From assembly GCF_014650915.1 (NCBI RefSeq), contig NZ_BMVW01000019.1, positions 111,465 through 175,464 on the forward strand: a DNA stretch of 64,000 nucleotides. The letters run 5' to 3'. Made by a program: the position numbers and the translations under genes. This DNA is from Streptomyces poonensis (GTDB lineage Bacteria > Actinomycetota > Actinomycetes > Streptomycetales > Streptomycetaceae). The notes under the pieces are model-generated. The model did no database searches, had not been told where the DNA came from, and saw only the letters and a program-made list of their open reading frames with translations. Position 1 is the first letter of the stretch. Every line of letters begins with the position of its first letter. Below, in pieces: positions 16,423-23,738 of the stretch.

Positions 16423-17739
16423 GTGGTCGCGACACCCGCGCCCCCGGCGGCGCCCCCGAAGCCCACCTGGGACCCCAGGAAGCCGGAACCCCCGTTCCCC
16501 TGGCTGCGCCCCACCATCCGCATAAGGCTCACGCTGCTCTACGGCGGCATGTTCCTGATCGCCGGCATCCTGCTGCTGTCGATCATCTACCTGCTGGCGG
16601 CGCAGGCCATCCACGAGGGCAGCAGCCAGAACCTCCGCATCAGCGGCTCCAACATCAAGATCAGCAGCGAGACGTGTCCGGCCCTCGACGACGCGCCCCT
16701 GAGCAGCGACGCGCTCAGCGCCGCGTTCAAGGCGTGCAACGACGCCATGCGGCAGCACGCCCTGGACGAGCTGCTGAGCCGTTCGCTGCTGGCGCTGCTC
16801 GGCCTCGCCGTCATCGCGTTCGCCTTCGGCTACGCGATGGCCGGACGGGTGCTGTCCCCGCTCGGCCGGATCACCCGCACCGCGCGCGCGGTGGCGGGTT
16901 CGGACCTGTCCCGGCGGATCGAGCTGGACGGCCCGGACGACGAGCTGAAGGAGCTGGCGGACACCTTCGACGAGATGCTGGAGCGGCTGCAGCGGGCCTT
17001 CACGGCCCAGCAGCGCTTCGTCGGCAACGCCTCGCACGAGCTGCGCACGCCGCTCGCCATCAACCGGACCCTCCTCGAGGTGCAGCTGTCCGATCCGGGC
17101 GCGCCCATGGAGCTGCAGCAGCTCGGCAAGACCCTGCTGGCCACCAACGAGCGCAGCGAGCAGCTCGTGGAGGGCCTGCTGCTGCTCGCCCGCAGCGACA
17201 ACCAGATAGTGGAGCGCAAGCCCGTGGACCTCGCGGAGGTGGCCTCCCAGGCCATCGACCAGGTGCGCAGCGAGGCGGACGCCAAGGGCGTGGAGTTCCG
17301 CGTCCAGCTGGCTCCGGCGGTTGTCCAAGGCAACGGTGTCCTGCTGGAGCGCATCGCGCTGAACCTGGTCCAGAACGCCGTCCGGTACAACGTGCCGGCC
17401 GGGGGCGGCAACGGCACGCGCGAGGCACCGTCCGGCAGGGGCACCGGCGACGGCACCGGTGAGGTCCGGGAGGGCGGCTGGGTGGAGGTCACGACCCAGC
17501 TCCAGCACGGCCAGGCGGTCCTGGTGGTCGTGAACACGGGACCCGTGGTGCCCGCGTACGAGATCGACAACCTCTTCGAGCCGTTCCGGAGGCTCCGTAC
17601 GGAGCGCACGGGCAGCGACAAGGGCGTGGGTCTCGGCCTGTCGATCGTCCGGTCGGTGGCCCGGGCGCACGGCGGCCACATCGCCGCTCAGCCACGTGAG
17701 GGAGGGGGTCTCGTGATGCGTGTCACGCTGCCGACCTGA
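16423..17739 (+). CDS. cutS: Sensor histidine kinase CutS
   Basis: Membrane sensor kinase partner of CutR, 438 residues. A proline-rich N-terminus precedes TM1 (about 36-62), a short outer domain (about 63-118) with exactly two cysteines, Cys85 and Cys105, TM2 (about 120-140), HAMP (about 140-195), the HisKA motif ASHELRTP with phospho-His205, and a HATPase domain (NAVRYN N-box, GVGLGLSIV G-box). A disordered Gly/Thr insert occupies about 325-350 between N and G boxes. The two outer cysteines could form a redox-sensitive disulfide, which would suit sensing of secretion or redox stress. The start is GTG, five bases after cutR, without an obvious ribosome-binding site. Confidence 0.93.
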   Translation: MVATPAPPAAPPKPTWDPRKPEPPFPWLRPTIRIRLTLLYGGMFLIAGILLLSIIYLLAAQAIHEGSSQNLRISGSNIKISSETCPALDDAPLSSDALSAAFKACNDAMRQHALDELLSRSLLALLGLAVIAFAFGYAMAGRVLSPLGRITRTARAVAGSDLSRRIELDGPDDELKELADTFDEMLERLQRAFTAQQRFVGNASHELRTPLAINRTLLEVQLSDPGAPMELQQLGKTLLATNERSEQLVEGLLLLARSDNQIVERKPVDLAEVASQAIDQVRSEADAKGVEFRVQLAPAVVQGNGVLLERIALNLVQNAVRYNVPAGGGNGTREAPSGRGTGDGTGEVREGGWVEVTTQLQHGQAVLVVVNTGPVVPAYEIDNLFEPFRRLRTERTGSDKGVGLGLSIVRSVARAHGGHIAAQPREGGGLVMRVTLPT

Positions 17740-18158
17740 GATGCGCGGGGCCGTGCCGATCTGAGATCATGCCCGCCGACACCGGACCATGTTCGCTTTG
17801 CGCGGAATTCTCCGGTAGGCGCACGTTGAAAAGCGTGTGTGATCGATCACAAGGGCGAATTTCCGGCCATCTACTCTCTGTGATCACCTGACCTGTCGGA
17901 AAGTCGGGAAAATCCGGGTTTTCGGGGGTCTTGATCACGGGAAGTACACGGTGAGACGCCTTTGAAGTGCGGCCACCGGACCGTGTACGGTCCCCTTCGC
18001 CATCCAAGCCGATCACTCTTGAGGAGTCCGGTTGGGTGTCGATTGAGTAACAGACCTTGATGTGAGGCAAAATCTCCGCCTCGGGTCGGGCACAAGTCCG
18101 GCCTCTCACGCGTTACGTGCGCTGGAGACACCGCAGACACCCAGAGGGGGAGAGCGAC
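17740..18158. promoter_or_regulatory. 419-bp upstream region of the DUF4193 gene with palindrome and inverted repeat
   Basis: Noticeably AT-richer than its neighbours. It contains a perfect 14-bp palindrome TGTGATCGATCACA (17838-17851), further GATCAC copies near 17882 and 17934, and a 9-bp inverted repeat GTACACGGT (17944-17952) with ACCGTGTAC (17980-17988). These look like regulatory sites, but I cannot name the regulator. The palindrome is Crp-like in half-site (TGTGA/TCACA), but its spacing is 4 and not 6. No coding frame was found. Confidence 0.55.
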
Positions 18159-18455
18159 ATGGCAACGGATTACGACACCCCACGCAAGACCGACGACGAC
18201 GTCGACTCGGACAGCCTTGAAGAACTCAAGGCCCGCCGGAACGACAAGTCCACCTCGGCCGTCGACGTCGACGAGTTCGAGGCCGCAGAAGGCCTCGAGC
18301 TGCCCGGCGCCGACCTCTCGAACGAGGAACTGGCCGTCCGGGTGCTGCCCAAGCAGCAGGACGAGTTCACCTGCATGAGCTGCTTCCTGGTGCACCACCG
18401 CAGCCAGCTGGCCCGCGAGAAGAACGGCCAGCCGATCTGCCGCGACTGCGACTGA
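18159..18455 (+). CDS. DUF4193 family zinc-ribbon protein
   Basis: A 98-residue acidic protein conserved in actinobacteria, function unknown. The N-terminus is MATDYDTPRKTDDDVDSDS, the middle is acidic, and the C-terminus is a zinc ribbon with four cysteines (FTCMSC and ICRDCD) around HHRRSQLAREKNGQ-like residues. The fold recalls RNA-polymerase-binding or ribosome-associated small proteins, but that is only an analogy. GGGGGAGAGCGAC precedes the ATG at 18159. The next gene starts 13 bp after its stop. Confidence 0.85.
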   Translation: MATDYDTPRKTDDDVDSDSLEELKARRNDKSTSAVDVDEFEAAEGLELPGADLSNEELAVRVLPKQQDEFTCMSCFLVHHRSQLAREKNGQPICRDCD

Positions 18456-18468
18456 GGCAGGGTCGGCC

Positions 18469-19470
18469 GTGACTGGCTCGACCCCTCCTTGGAAGCGCCG
18501 CTTCCGCAAGGGAGCGGACGAAGGGCCGCACGACGGCTCTCACGGTGTGCGTGACGACGAGCGAGGCTCCTCCGATCCGGGGGCGGCCTCGCTCGAACGT
18601 ACGGACGGTGCGGCGTCGGGGGGCGCGCACGGCACGCACGGTCAGGAGGCGCAGCCGGGCCTTCCGGTCCCGGCGGCGTCTTCGGCTCCGGAGCCCGTCC
18701 CCGGGCGCCGACGCCGCGCCGCGGTCGTCCGGAACGGGCTGAGACAAGGACTGAAGGCCGGTGCCCGCGCGGGTGGCAGCCGGGCCAGAGCCGGCCTGGC
18801 GTACCTCGCCGACCGGCTGATCGAGACGGCCCCACGCATCCCCGTACGGGATCTCGCGACCCTGCGCCGTCAGTTCCCGGGTCTCGGTCCCGAGGAGCTC
18901 GCGGACAAGCTGGTGGCCGGTGCGGCGGGCGGCACGTCCGCGGTCGGCGCCGGAATCGGGGCCGCGGCCATGCTGCCGGTACCGCCCGCGATGCCCACGG
19001 AGCTGGCCACCGAGATCACCGGCGTCGCCGCGATCGAGCTCAAGATGATCGCCGAGCTGTACGAGGTGTACGGGCAGCGGCCGCCGGGAACCCTGAGGCA
19101 GCGCAGCTCCGCCTACCTGAGCTCGTGGGCCGGGGAGCGCGGGATCGACGTGACCAGGCCGGCGACGATCAACGACGCGCTGGGCGGTCAGATGAAACGG
19201 CAGCTGCGGCAGCAGATCATGAAGCGCATGGTGCGCAACCTCCCGAACCTGACGCCCTTCCTGGTGGGGGCCGCGGTCGGCGCGGTGATGAACCGGCGTG
19301 ACACCAAGCACCTCGCCGAGCGCATCCGCAAGGACCTGCGCACCCGGCAGGTCCCCTGGGAGGCACTGCGCGATCTCCCGCCGCTGGAGGAGCCGGCCGA
19401 CGCACTGGACGTGGGCGAGCCGCCGAAGGGGCTCGGCCGCGGGGGAGGATTCCGCGCGGCCTCCGAGTGA
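18469..19470 (+). CDS. Conserved membrane-associated protein of unknown function (EcsC-like core)
   Basis: A 333-residue protein. The first 90 residues are a charged, low-complexity region (MTGSTPPWKRRFRKGADE). The conserved core (about 105-290) holds a hydrophobic Gly/Ala stretch, VAGAAGGTSAVGAGIGAAAMLPVPP (about 150-175), followed by ELATEITGVAAIELKMIAELYEVYG and a second hydrophobic stretch FLVGAAVGAVMNRR. This order of helices resembles EcsC-type proteins, though I am unsure of the assignment. The start is GTG with GGCAGGG upstream, and it is coupled to the DUF4193 gene. Confidence 0.72.
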   Translation: MTGSTPPWKRRFRKGADEGPHDGSHGVRDDERGSSDPGAASLERTDGAASGGAHGTHGQEAQPGLPVPAASSAPEPVPGRRRRAAVVRNGLRQGLKAGARAGGSRARAGLAYLADRLIETAPRIPVRDLATLRRQFPGLGPEELADKLVAGAAGGTSAVGAGIGAAAMLPVPPAMPTELATEITGVAAIELKMIAELYEVYGQRPPGTLRQRSSAYLSSWAGERGIDVTRPATINDALGGQMKRQLRQQIMKRMVRNLPNLTPFLVGAAVGAVMNRRDTKHLAERIRKDLRTRQVPWEALRDLPPLEEPADALDVGEPPKGLGRGGGFRAASE

Positions 19471-19752
19471 GAGTTCTGCGCGGCCTCCGGCCGAGCGCTT
19501 GGCGCGGTCTCCAGGTGAGCGCTCCGCGCCGCCTCCGACGCTGACGCACAAGCACAGGCCAGGCACGAACACCAGGGGCTCTGTGCTCGGCTCGCGTAGA
19601 GGGACTGAGTGCTCCGGTGCGCTGTCGCGGGCGCCTCGTGGCCTGCCCCGCCCACGCGAGCGGGGGAGCCGCACAAGCCCCACCCGCACATCGCGGTACG
19701 GTCCCGCGCCCCTCGGGGCGCCGCCGTACCGCCCGGACTGTGCCGAGGCCGC

Positions 19753-20214
19753 TCAGGCCTTGGCGCGCGCGGCCTCCAGGGCCGCCGCCAGGCGCTCCGG
19801 CTCCCTCGTCGACAGGTACAGGTACGGAGTCGGGTCCTGGGGGTCGGTGACCGGGACGCGCAGGGCCGTCGGGATGTAGGCGCGCAGCAGCATGTACGCG
19901 CGCGGGTCGGCCTTGTGCGTACGCCACGCACGGGTCTCCTCGGCGTCCAGCACCTCGGCGTCCCCCAGCGCCGACACCGGGAGCTTCGCCTCGCCGGCGA
20001 TCAGGGCGTCGCCGACCACACGGATGCGCACGGAGCCGTACGAGCTGGCCGCGACCGCCGCGACCGCGGTGCCGCCGGCCAGGCCGCCCAGCATGGGAAG
20101 CACGCCGAACGGCAGCAGGATCAGCGCCATGGAGACGCCGACCAGGAGGGAGATCAGCCACCAGGTGCGGGGGGCGGTGAGACGTTCTTCGTACGGCGAC
20201 GCGGAGGGCTGCAT
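19753..20214 (-). CDS. DUF3093 family membrane protein
   Basis: A 153-residue protein with two adjacent membrane helices near the N-terminus (about 17-60, WWLISLLVGVSMALILLPF and LGGLAGGTAVAAVAASSYG) and a soluble C-terminal domain ending TPYLYLSTREPERLAAALEAARAKA, typical of DUF3093. The function is unknown. The gene is divergent from the thioesterase-dut operon with only 58 bp between starts, so their promoters must overlap. The 282-bp spacer downstream (19471-19752) shows no gene. Confidence 0.85.
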   Translation of the reverse strand: MQPSASPYEERLTAPRTWWLISLLVGVSMALILLPFGVLPMLGGLAGGTAVAAVAASSYGSVRIRVVGDALIAGEAKLPVSALGDAEVLDAEETRAWRTHKADPRAYMLLRAYIPTALRVPVTDPQDPTPYLYLSTREPERLAAALEAARAKA

Positions 20215-20272
20215 GACGTCAAGCTTGGCACGGTGTCGGACAACCGCCCGCGCGCGGGTAAGGTCTGCGCCT

Positions 20273-20857
20273 GTGAGTGGTACTTCCGCAGCCCTGACCC
20301 CGCCGGCCGACGCCCAGGCGCCGGTGCGGCACCCCGACGCGCCCGCGCCCGGTGAGCCGCTCGGCGCACACTACGACCAGTGCTTCGGCTGCGGGGGCGG
20401 ACAGCCCCACGGACTGCATCTGGAGGCCCGGGCCGGAGAAGGCGTCTCCCTCACCGCCGAGTTCACCGTGCAGCCCGCCCACCAGGGCGCTCCCGGCCTC
20501 GCCCACGGCGGTGTCCTCGCGAGCGCGCTCGACGAGACCCTCGGCTCGCTCAACTGGCTGCTGCGCATCATCGCCGTGACCGGACGGCTGGAGACCGACT
20601 TCCTGCTGCCGGTGCCGGTCGGCACGACCCTGTATCTGGAGGCCGAGGTCACCGCGGTGGCCGGACGGAAGATCTACTCGACCGCCACCGGGCGCATCGG
20701 CGGCCCCGACGGACCGGTCGCCGTGCGCGCCGACGCCCTCTTCGTCGAGGTGAAGGTCGACCACTTCGTCGAGAACGGCCGCCCGGCGGAGATCCAGGCG
20801 GCCATGAGCGACCCGGACCAGGTCCGCCGTACCCGCGCCTTCGAGGTGAACCCGTGA
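20273..20857 (+). CDS. PaaI-type hotdog-fold thioesterase
   Basis: A 194-residue protein with a hotdog domain (about 40-165) that probably hydrolyses acyl-CoA thioesters. The family motif GAPGLAHGGVLASALDETLGSL carries the HGG pair and the catalytic aspartate. An N-terminal segment holds CFGCGGGQPHGLHL, a pattern seen in actinobacterial members that may bind metal or shape the dimer. The start is GTG at 20273; the longer frame to 19892 runs through the divergent gene and is not credible. The stop overlaps the dut GTG (GTGA). Confidence 0.85.
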   Translation: MSGTSAALTPPADAQAPVRHPDAPAPGEPLGAHYDQCFGCGGGQPHGLHLEARAGEGVSLTAEFTVQPAHQGAPGLAHGGVLASALDETLGSLNWLLRIIAVTGRLETDFLLPVPVGTTLYLEAEVTAVAGRKIYSTATGRIGGPDGPVAVRADALFVEVKVDHFVENGRPAEIQAAMSDPDQVRRTRAFEVNP

Positions 20858-21369
20858 GCCGTCCGCCCGTGGAGGTACTGGTCCGGCGCCTCGACCCCGA
20901 CGTGCCGCTCCCGGAGTACGCGCACCCCGGGGACGCGGGAGCCGATCTGCGCACCACCGAGAGCTGCGAGCTGGCGCCCGGTGAGCGTGCGGTGCTGCCC
21001 ACCGGGGTGGCGATCGCCCTCCCCGAGGGGTACGCGGCCTTCGTGCACCCGCGGTCCGGTCTCGCCGCCCGCTGCGGTGTCGCCCTCGTGAACTCCCCGG
21101 GGACGGTTGATGCCGGGTACCGTGGGGAGATCAAGGTGATCGTGGTGAACCTCGATCCGCGCGAACCGGTCCGGTTCGAGCGCTTCGACCGGATCGCCCA
21201 GCTGGTCGTCCAGCAGGTCGAGAAGGTGCGCTTCCAGGAGGCGGCGGAGCTTCCCGGCTCGGCGCGGGCCGAAGGGGGCTTCGGGTCCACCGGCGGTCAT
21301 GCCGCGGTGGGCGGCACAGCGGGTGGGAATCGATACGCTTCGGTCGTATCCGACCGGGAAGGACAGTGA
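20854..21369 (+). CDS. dut: Deoxyuridine 5'-triphosphate nucleotidohydrolase (dUTPase)
   Basis: Hydrolyses dUTP to dUMP and PPi, protecting DNA from uracil and feeding thymidylate synthesis. The 171-residue protein has all five trimeric dUTPase motifs in order: AGADLRTTE, HPRSGLA, GTVDAGYRGEIKV with the catalytic Asp, RIAQLVVQ, and the mobile C-terminal GFGSTGGH. About 22 extra residues follow motif V. GTG start inside the thioesterase stop; DUF3710 follows after one base, so the three genes form one operon. Confidence 0.95.
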   Translation: MSRPPVEVLVRRLDPDVPLPEYAHPGDAGADLRTTESCELAPGERAVLPTGVAIALPEGYAAFVHPRSGLAARCGVALVNSPGTVDAGYRGEIKVIVVNLDPREPVRFERFDRIAQLVVQQVEKVRFQEAAELPGSARAEGGFGSTGGHAAVGGTAGGNRYASVVSDREGQ

Positions 21370-21370
21370 C

Positions 21371-22138
21371 GTGTTCGGACGTCGCAAGAAGAAGGGCTCC
21401 GCTGAGGACGCGGCGGACGCGGCGAGCGAGGCCGAGCAGGTCGTCGACGGCGTCGACACTGAGGCGGACGAGGTCGGGCGGGAGCGCGTACGGCTGGAGC
21501 CCGAACCGCGCCCCGACGGGCCCTGGGACAGCACCGAGGTGCGCGAGCCCGCCGAGGGCCGCGTGGACCTGGGCGGCCTCTTCGTGCCCGGGGTCGACGG
21601 CATGGAGCTGCGGGTGGAGGTCGCCGGCGACGCGATCGTCGCGGCGACCGTCGTGCTGCGGGAGAGCGCCATCCAGCTGCAGGCCTTCGCCGCCCCCAAG
21701 CGCGAGGGCATCTGGGGCGAGGTGCGCGAGGAGATCGCCACCGGCATCACCCAGCAGGGCGGTGTCATCGAGGAGGTCGAGGGTCCCCTCGGCTGGGAGC
21801 TGCGGGCCCAGGTGCCGGTGCAGCTGCCGGACGGCACGGGCGGGTTCCAGGTCGTACGGTTCGTCGGCGTGGACGGGCCGCGCTGGTTCCTGCGCGGTGT
21901 GATCTCCGGCCGGGGCGCCGTGGAGCCGCAGACCGCCGGGCTGCTCGAGCAGATCTTCCGCGACACGGTCGTGGTCCGCGGTGAGGGCCCGATGGCCCCT
22001 CGCGACCCGATCGTCCTGAAGTTGCCGAACGACGCGCAGATGGTCCCCGAGGGCGTCCAGCAGGAGGAGCAGGGCTCCCGCTTCGCCGGAGGAATGGGCC
22101 AGCTGCAGCGTGGACCGGAGATCACCGAGGTCCGGTAG
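21371..22138 (+). CDS. DUF3710 family protein
   Basis: A 255-residue soluble protein of a widespread actinobacterial family regularly found after dut. It begins with a basic patch (VFGRRKKKG), an acidic linker, and a conserved core from about residue 55 (RVDLGGLFVPGVDGMELRVEVAGD to the C-terminal GMGQLQRGPEITEVR). No catalytic motif was recognised. The GTG at 21371 follows GGGAAGGACA, one base after the dut stop. A terminator 45 bp downstream ends the operon. Confidence 0.85.
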   Translation: MFGRRKKKGSAEDAADAASEAEQVVDGVDTEADEVGRERVRLEPEPRPDGPWDSTEVREPAEGRVDLGGLFVPGVDGMELRVEVAGDAIVAATVVLRESAIQLQAFAAPKREGIWGEVREEIATGITQQGGVIEEVEGPLGWELRAQVPVQLPDGTGGFQVVRFVGVDGPRWFLRGVISGRGAVEPQTAGLLEQIFRDTVVVRGEGPMAPRDPIVLKLPNDAQMVPEGVQQEEQGSRFAGGMGQLQRGPEITEVR

Positions 22139-22182
22139 CCGGACGGCACGCGCAGGAACGCGAGGCGACGCAGAGGTACGCG

Positions 22183-22214
22183 GAGGGCCGTACCCCTTAC
22201 GGGGTGCGGCCCTC
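22183..22214. terminator. Terminator after the dut-DUF3710 operon
   Basis: GAGGGCCGTACCCC (22183-22196) pairs with 22201-22214 over 14 positions with one G-T pair around the loop TTAC. It sits 44 bp past the DUF3710 stop and upstream of the lyase promoter. Confidence 0.8.
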
Positions 22215-22291
22215 GCGCCTGTCCGCGCACACTGTGAACTGTGCACCGTCGACTGTGAACGGCGACGGGGAGACCGCGCTTTCTTCACCCC

Positions 22292-22320
22292 TTGACGGAA
22301 GTCTGGTCCAGACCTATCGT
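22292..22320 (+). promoter_or_regulatory. Promoter of the polysaccharide lyase gene with a chitinase-type operator
   Basis: TTGACG (22292-22297), a 17-bp spacer, and TATCGT (22315-22320) form a clear vegetative promoter. The spacer contains TGGTCCAGACCT (22304-22315), identical to the 12-bp direct-repeat element of Streptomyces chitinase promoters and a 12/16 match to the DasR site. Repressor bound here would cover both promoter boxes. Confidence 0.8.
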
Positions 22321-22374
22321 CACCGGCCATCGCGAGTGTTCATGACAGAACTCATCGTTCACGTACGAGAACGG

Positions 22375-23598
22375 ATGGCCCCCCACATGTCCGCTGCTCC
22401 CGCACGTCACCGCCGCAGAACCCGCGCCCTGCTGTTCGCCGGGCTGACCACCGCGCTGGTCGGCACCCTGATACTCCGTCCCGGCGCTCACCGTGCCGAC
22501 GCCGCCCCCGCCGCCTTCGTCCACCCCGGAGTCACCGTCTCCCAGGGGCAGTTGGACTTCGTCCGCAACAAGGTCAACGCGGGCGCCCAGCCCTGGAAGG
22601 GCGCCTTCGACAAGATGATGGCGAGCAGGTACGCCGACCTGAACCGCACGCCCGAGCCGCGCGCCACCGTCGAGTGCGGCTCGTACTCGAACCCGAACAA
22701 CGGCTGCACCGACGAGCGCGAGGACGCGATCGCCGCGTACACCGACGCCCTCGCCTGGTACATCACCCGCGACGAGCGGTACGCGAAGAAGGCCATCGAG
22801 CTGATGGACGCCTGGTCGGCGACGATCAAGGACCACACCAACAGCAACGCGCCCCTGCAGACCGGCTGGGCGGGCTCCTCCTGGCCCAGGGCCGCCGAGA
22901 TCATCAAGTACACGTACACCGGAGACTGGCCCGACTCCGGCCGCTTCGCGACCATGCTCCGCACCGTCTATCTGCCCGAGATCATCAACGGCTCGAACTC
23001 CAACGGCAACTGGGAGCTGTCCATGATGGAGGCCGCCGTCGGCATCTCCGTCTTCCTCGAGGACAAGGCGTCGTACGACAAGGCCATGGCCAAGTTCCGC
23101 ACCCGCACCGCCGCCTACGTGTATCTCTCCTCCGACGGTGAGCTGCCGAAGACGGTGCCGAGCCAGAACCTCGACACCCGGGAGAAGGTCGTCAAGTACT
23201 GGCAGGGCCAGTCAACCTTCGTCACCGGCCTCACCCAGGAGACCTGTCGCGACCTCACGCACACCGGCTACGGCATCTCCGCGATCTCGCACGTCGCCGA
23301 GACCAGCCGGATCCAGGGGCAGGACCTCTACGGCACCAATGTGGGCGAGCGGCTGCGCCAGGCGCTCGGGTTCCAGGCGAAGTACGAGCTGGGTACGGCC
23401 GTGCCGAGCTGGCTGTGCGGCGGGTCGCTGCACCTCGGGCTCGGCCCGGTCACCGAGGTCGGCTACAACGCGCTGCACAACCGGCTCGGTCACGCCATGA
23501 CCAACACCCAGACCCTCACCGAGCGCAACCGTCCGGCCGGCAGCAACAACCTCTTCGTCGCCTGGGAGACGCTCACGCACGGGGACAATCCGAGCTGA
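22375..23598 (+). CDS. Secreted alginate-lyase-family polysaccharide lyase
   Basis: A 407-residue exported protein of the alginate lyase (alpha/alpha toroid) superfamily. A signal peptide is clear: a basic start RHRRRTRALL, hydrophobic FAGLTTALVGTLIL, and a likely cut after HRADA. The mature part contains the family features SNSNGNWELSMMEAAVGISVF and RDLTHTGYGISAISHVAETSR, where the Asn and His would act in beta-elimination. The substrate is not certain: alginate, or another uronic-acid polymer. The ATG at 22375 has GAGAACGG upstream; an in-frame ATG at 22342 is also possible. The gene is monocistronic between a terminator and kdpD, with a chitinase-type operator in its promoter. Confidence 0.85.
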   Translation: MAPHMSAAPARHRRRTRALLFAGLTTALVGTLILRPGAHRADAAPAAFVHPGVTVSQGQLDFVRNKVNAGAQPWKGAFDKMMASRYADLNRTPEPRATVECGSYSNPNNGCTDEREDAIAAYTDALAWYITRDERYAKKAIELMDAWSATIKDHTNSNAPLQTGWAGSSWPRAAEIIKYTYTGDWPDSGRFATMLRTVYLPEIINGSNSNGNWELSMMEAAVGISVFLEDKASYDKAMAKFRTRTAAYVYLSSDGELPKTVPSQNLDTREKVVKYWQGQSTFVTGLTQETCRDLTHTGYGISAISHVAETSRIQGQDLYGTNVGERLRQALGFQAKYELGTAVPSWLCGGSLHLGLGPVTEVGYNALHNRLGHAMTNTQTLTERNRPAGSNNLFVAWETLTHGDNPS

Positions 23599-23738
23599 CC
23601 CGCTTCCGCCGTCCCGCGCGGCACGCATCAGGGTTCCGTCAAAGACGCCTCCTGCCGTGCTTCCGGCTCTGTTCGTCCACATCGTTGGCCGTAAGGTCGA
23701 CGCTGCGTATGCAGCAGGAACGGGAAGACAATAGGGCC

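Noticed and set aside
17838..17851. Crp binding site
   Set aside because: The half-sites are right but the spacer is 4 bp and not 6, and the Streptomyces Crp consensus (GTG-N6-GNCAC) is not met; kept only as an unassigned palindrome.
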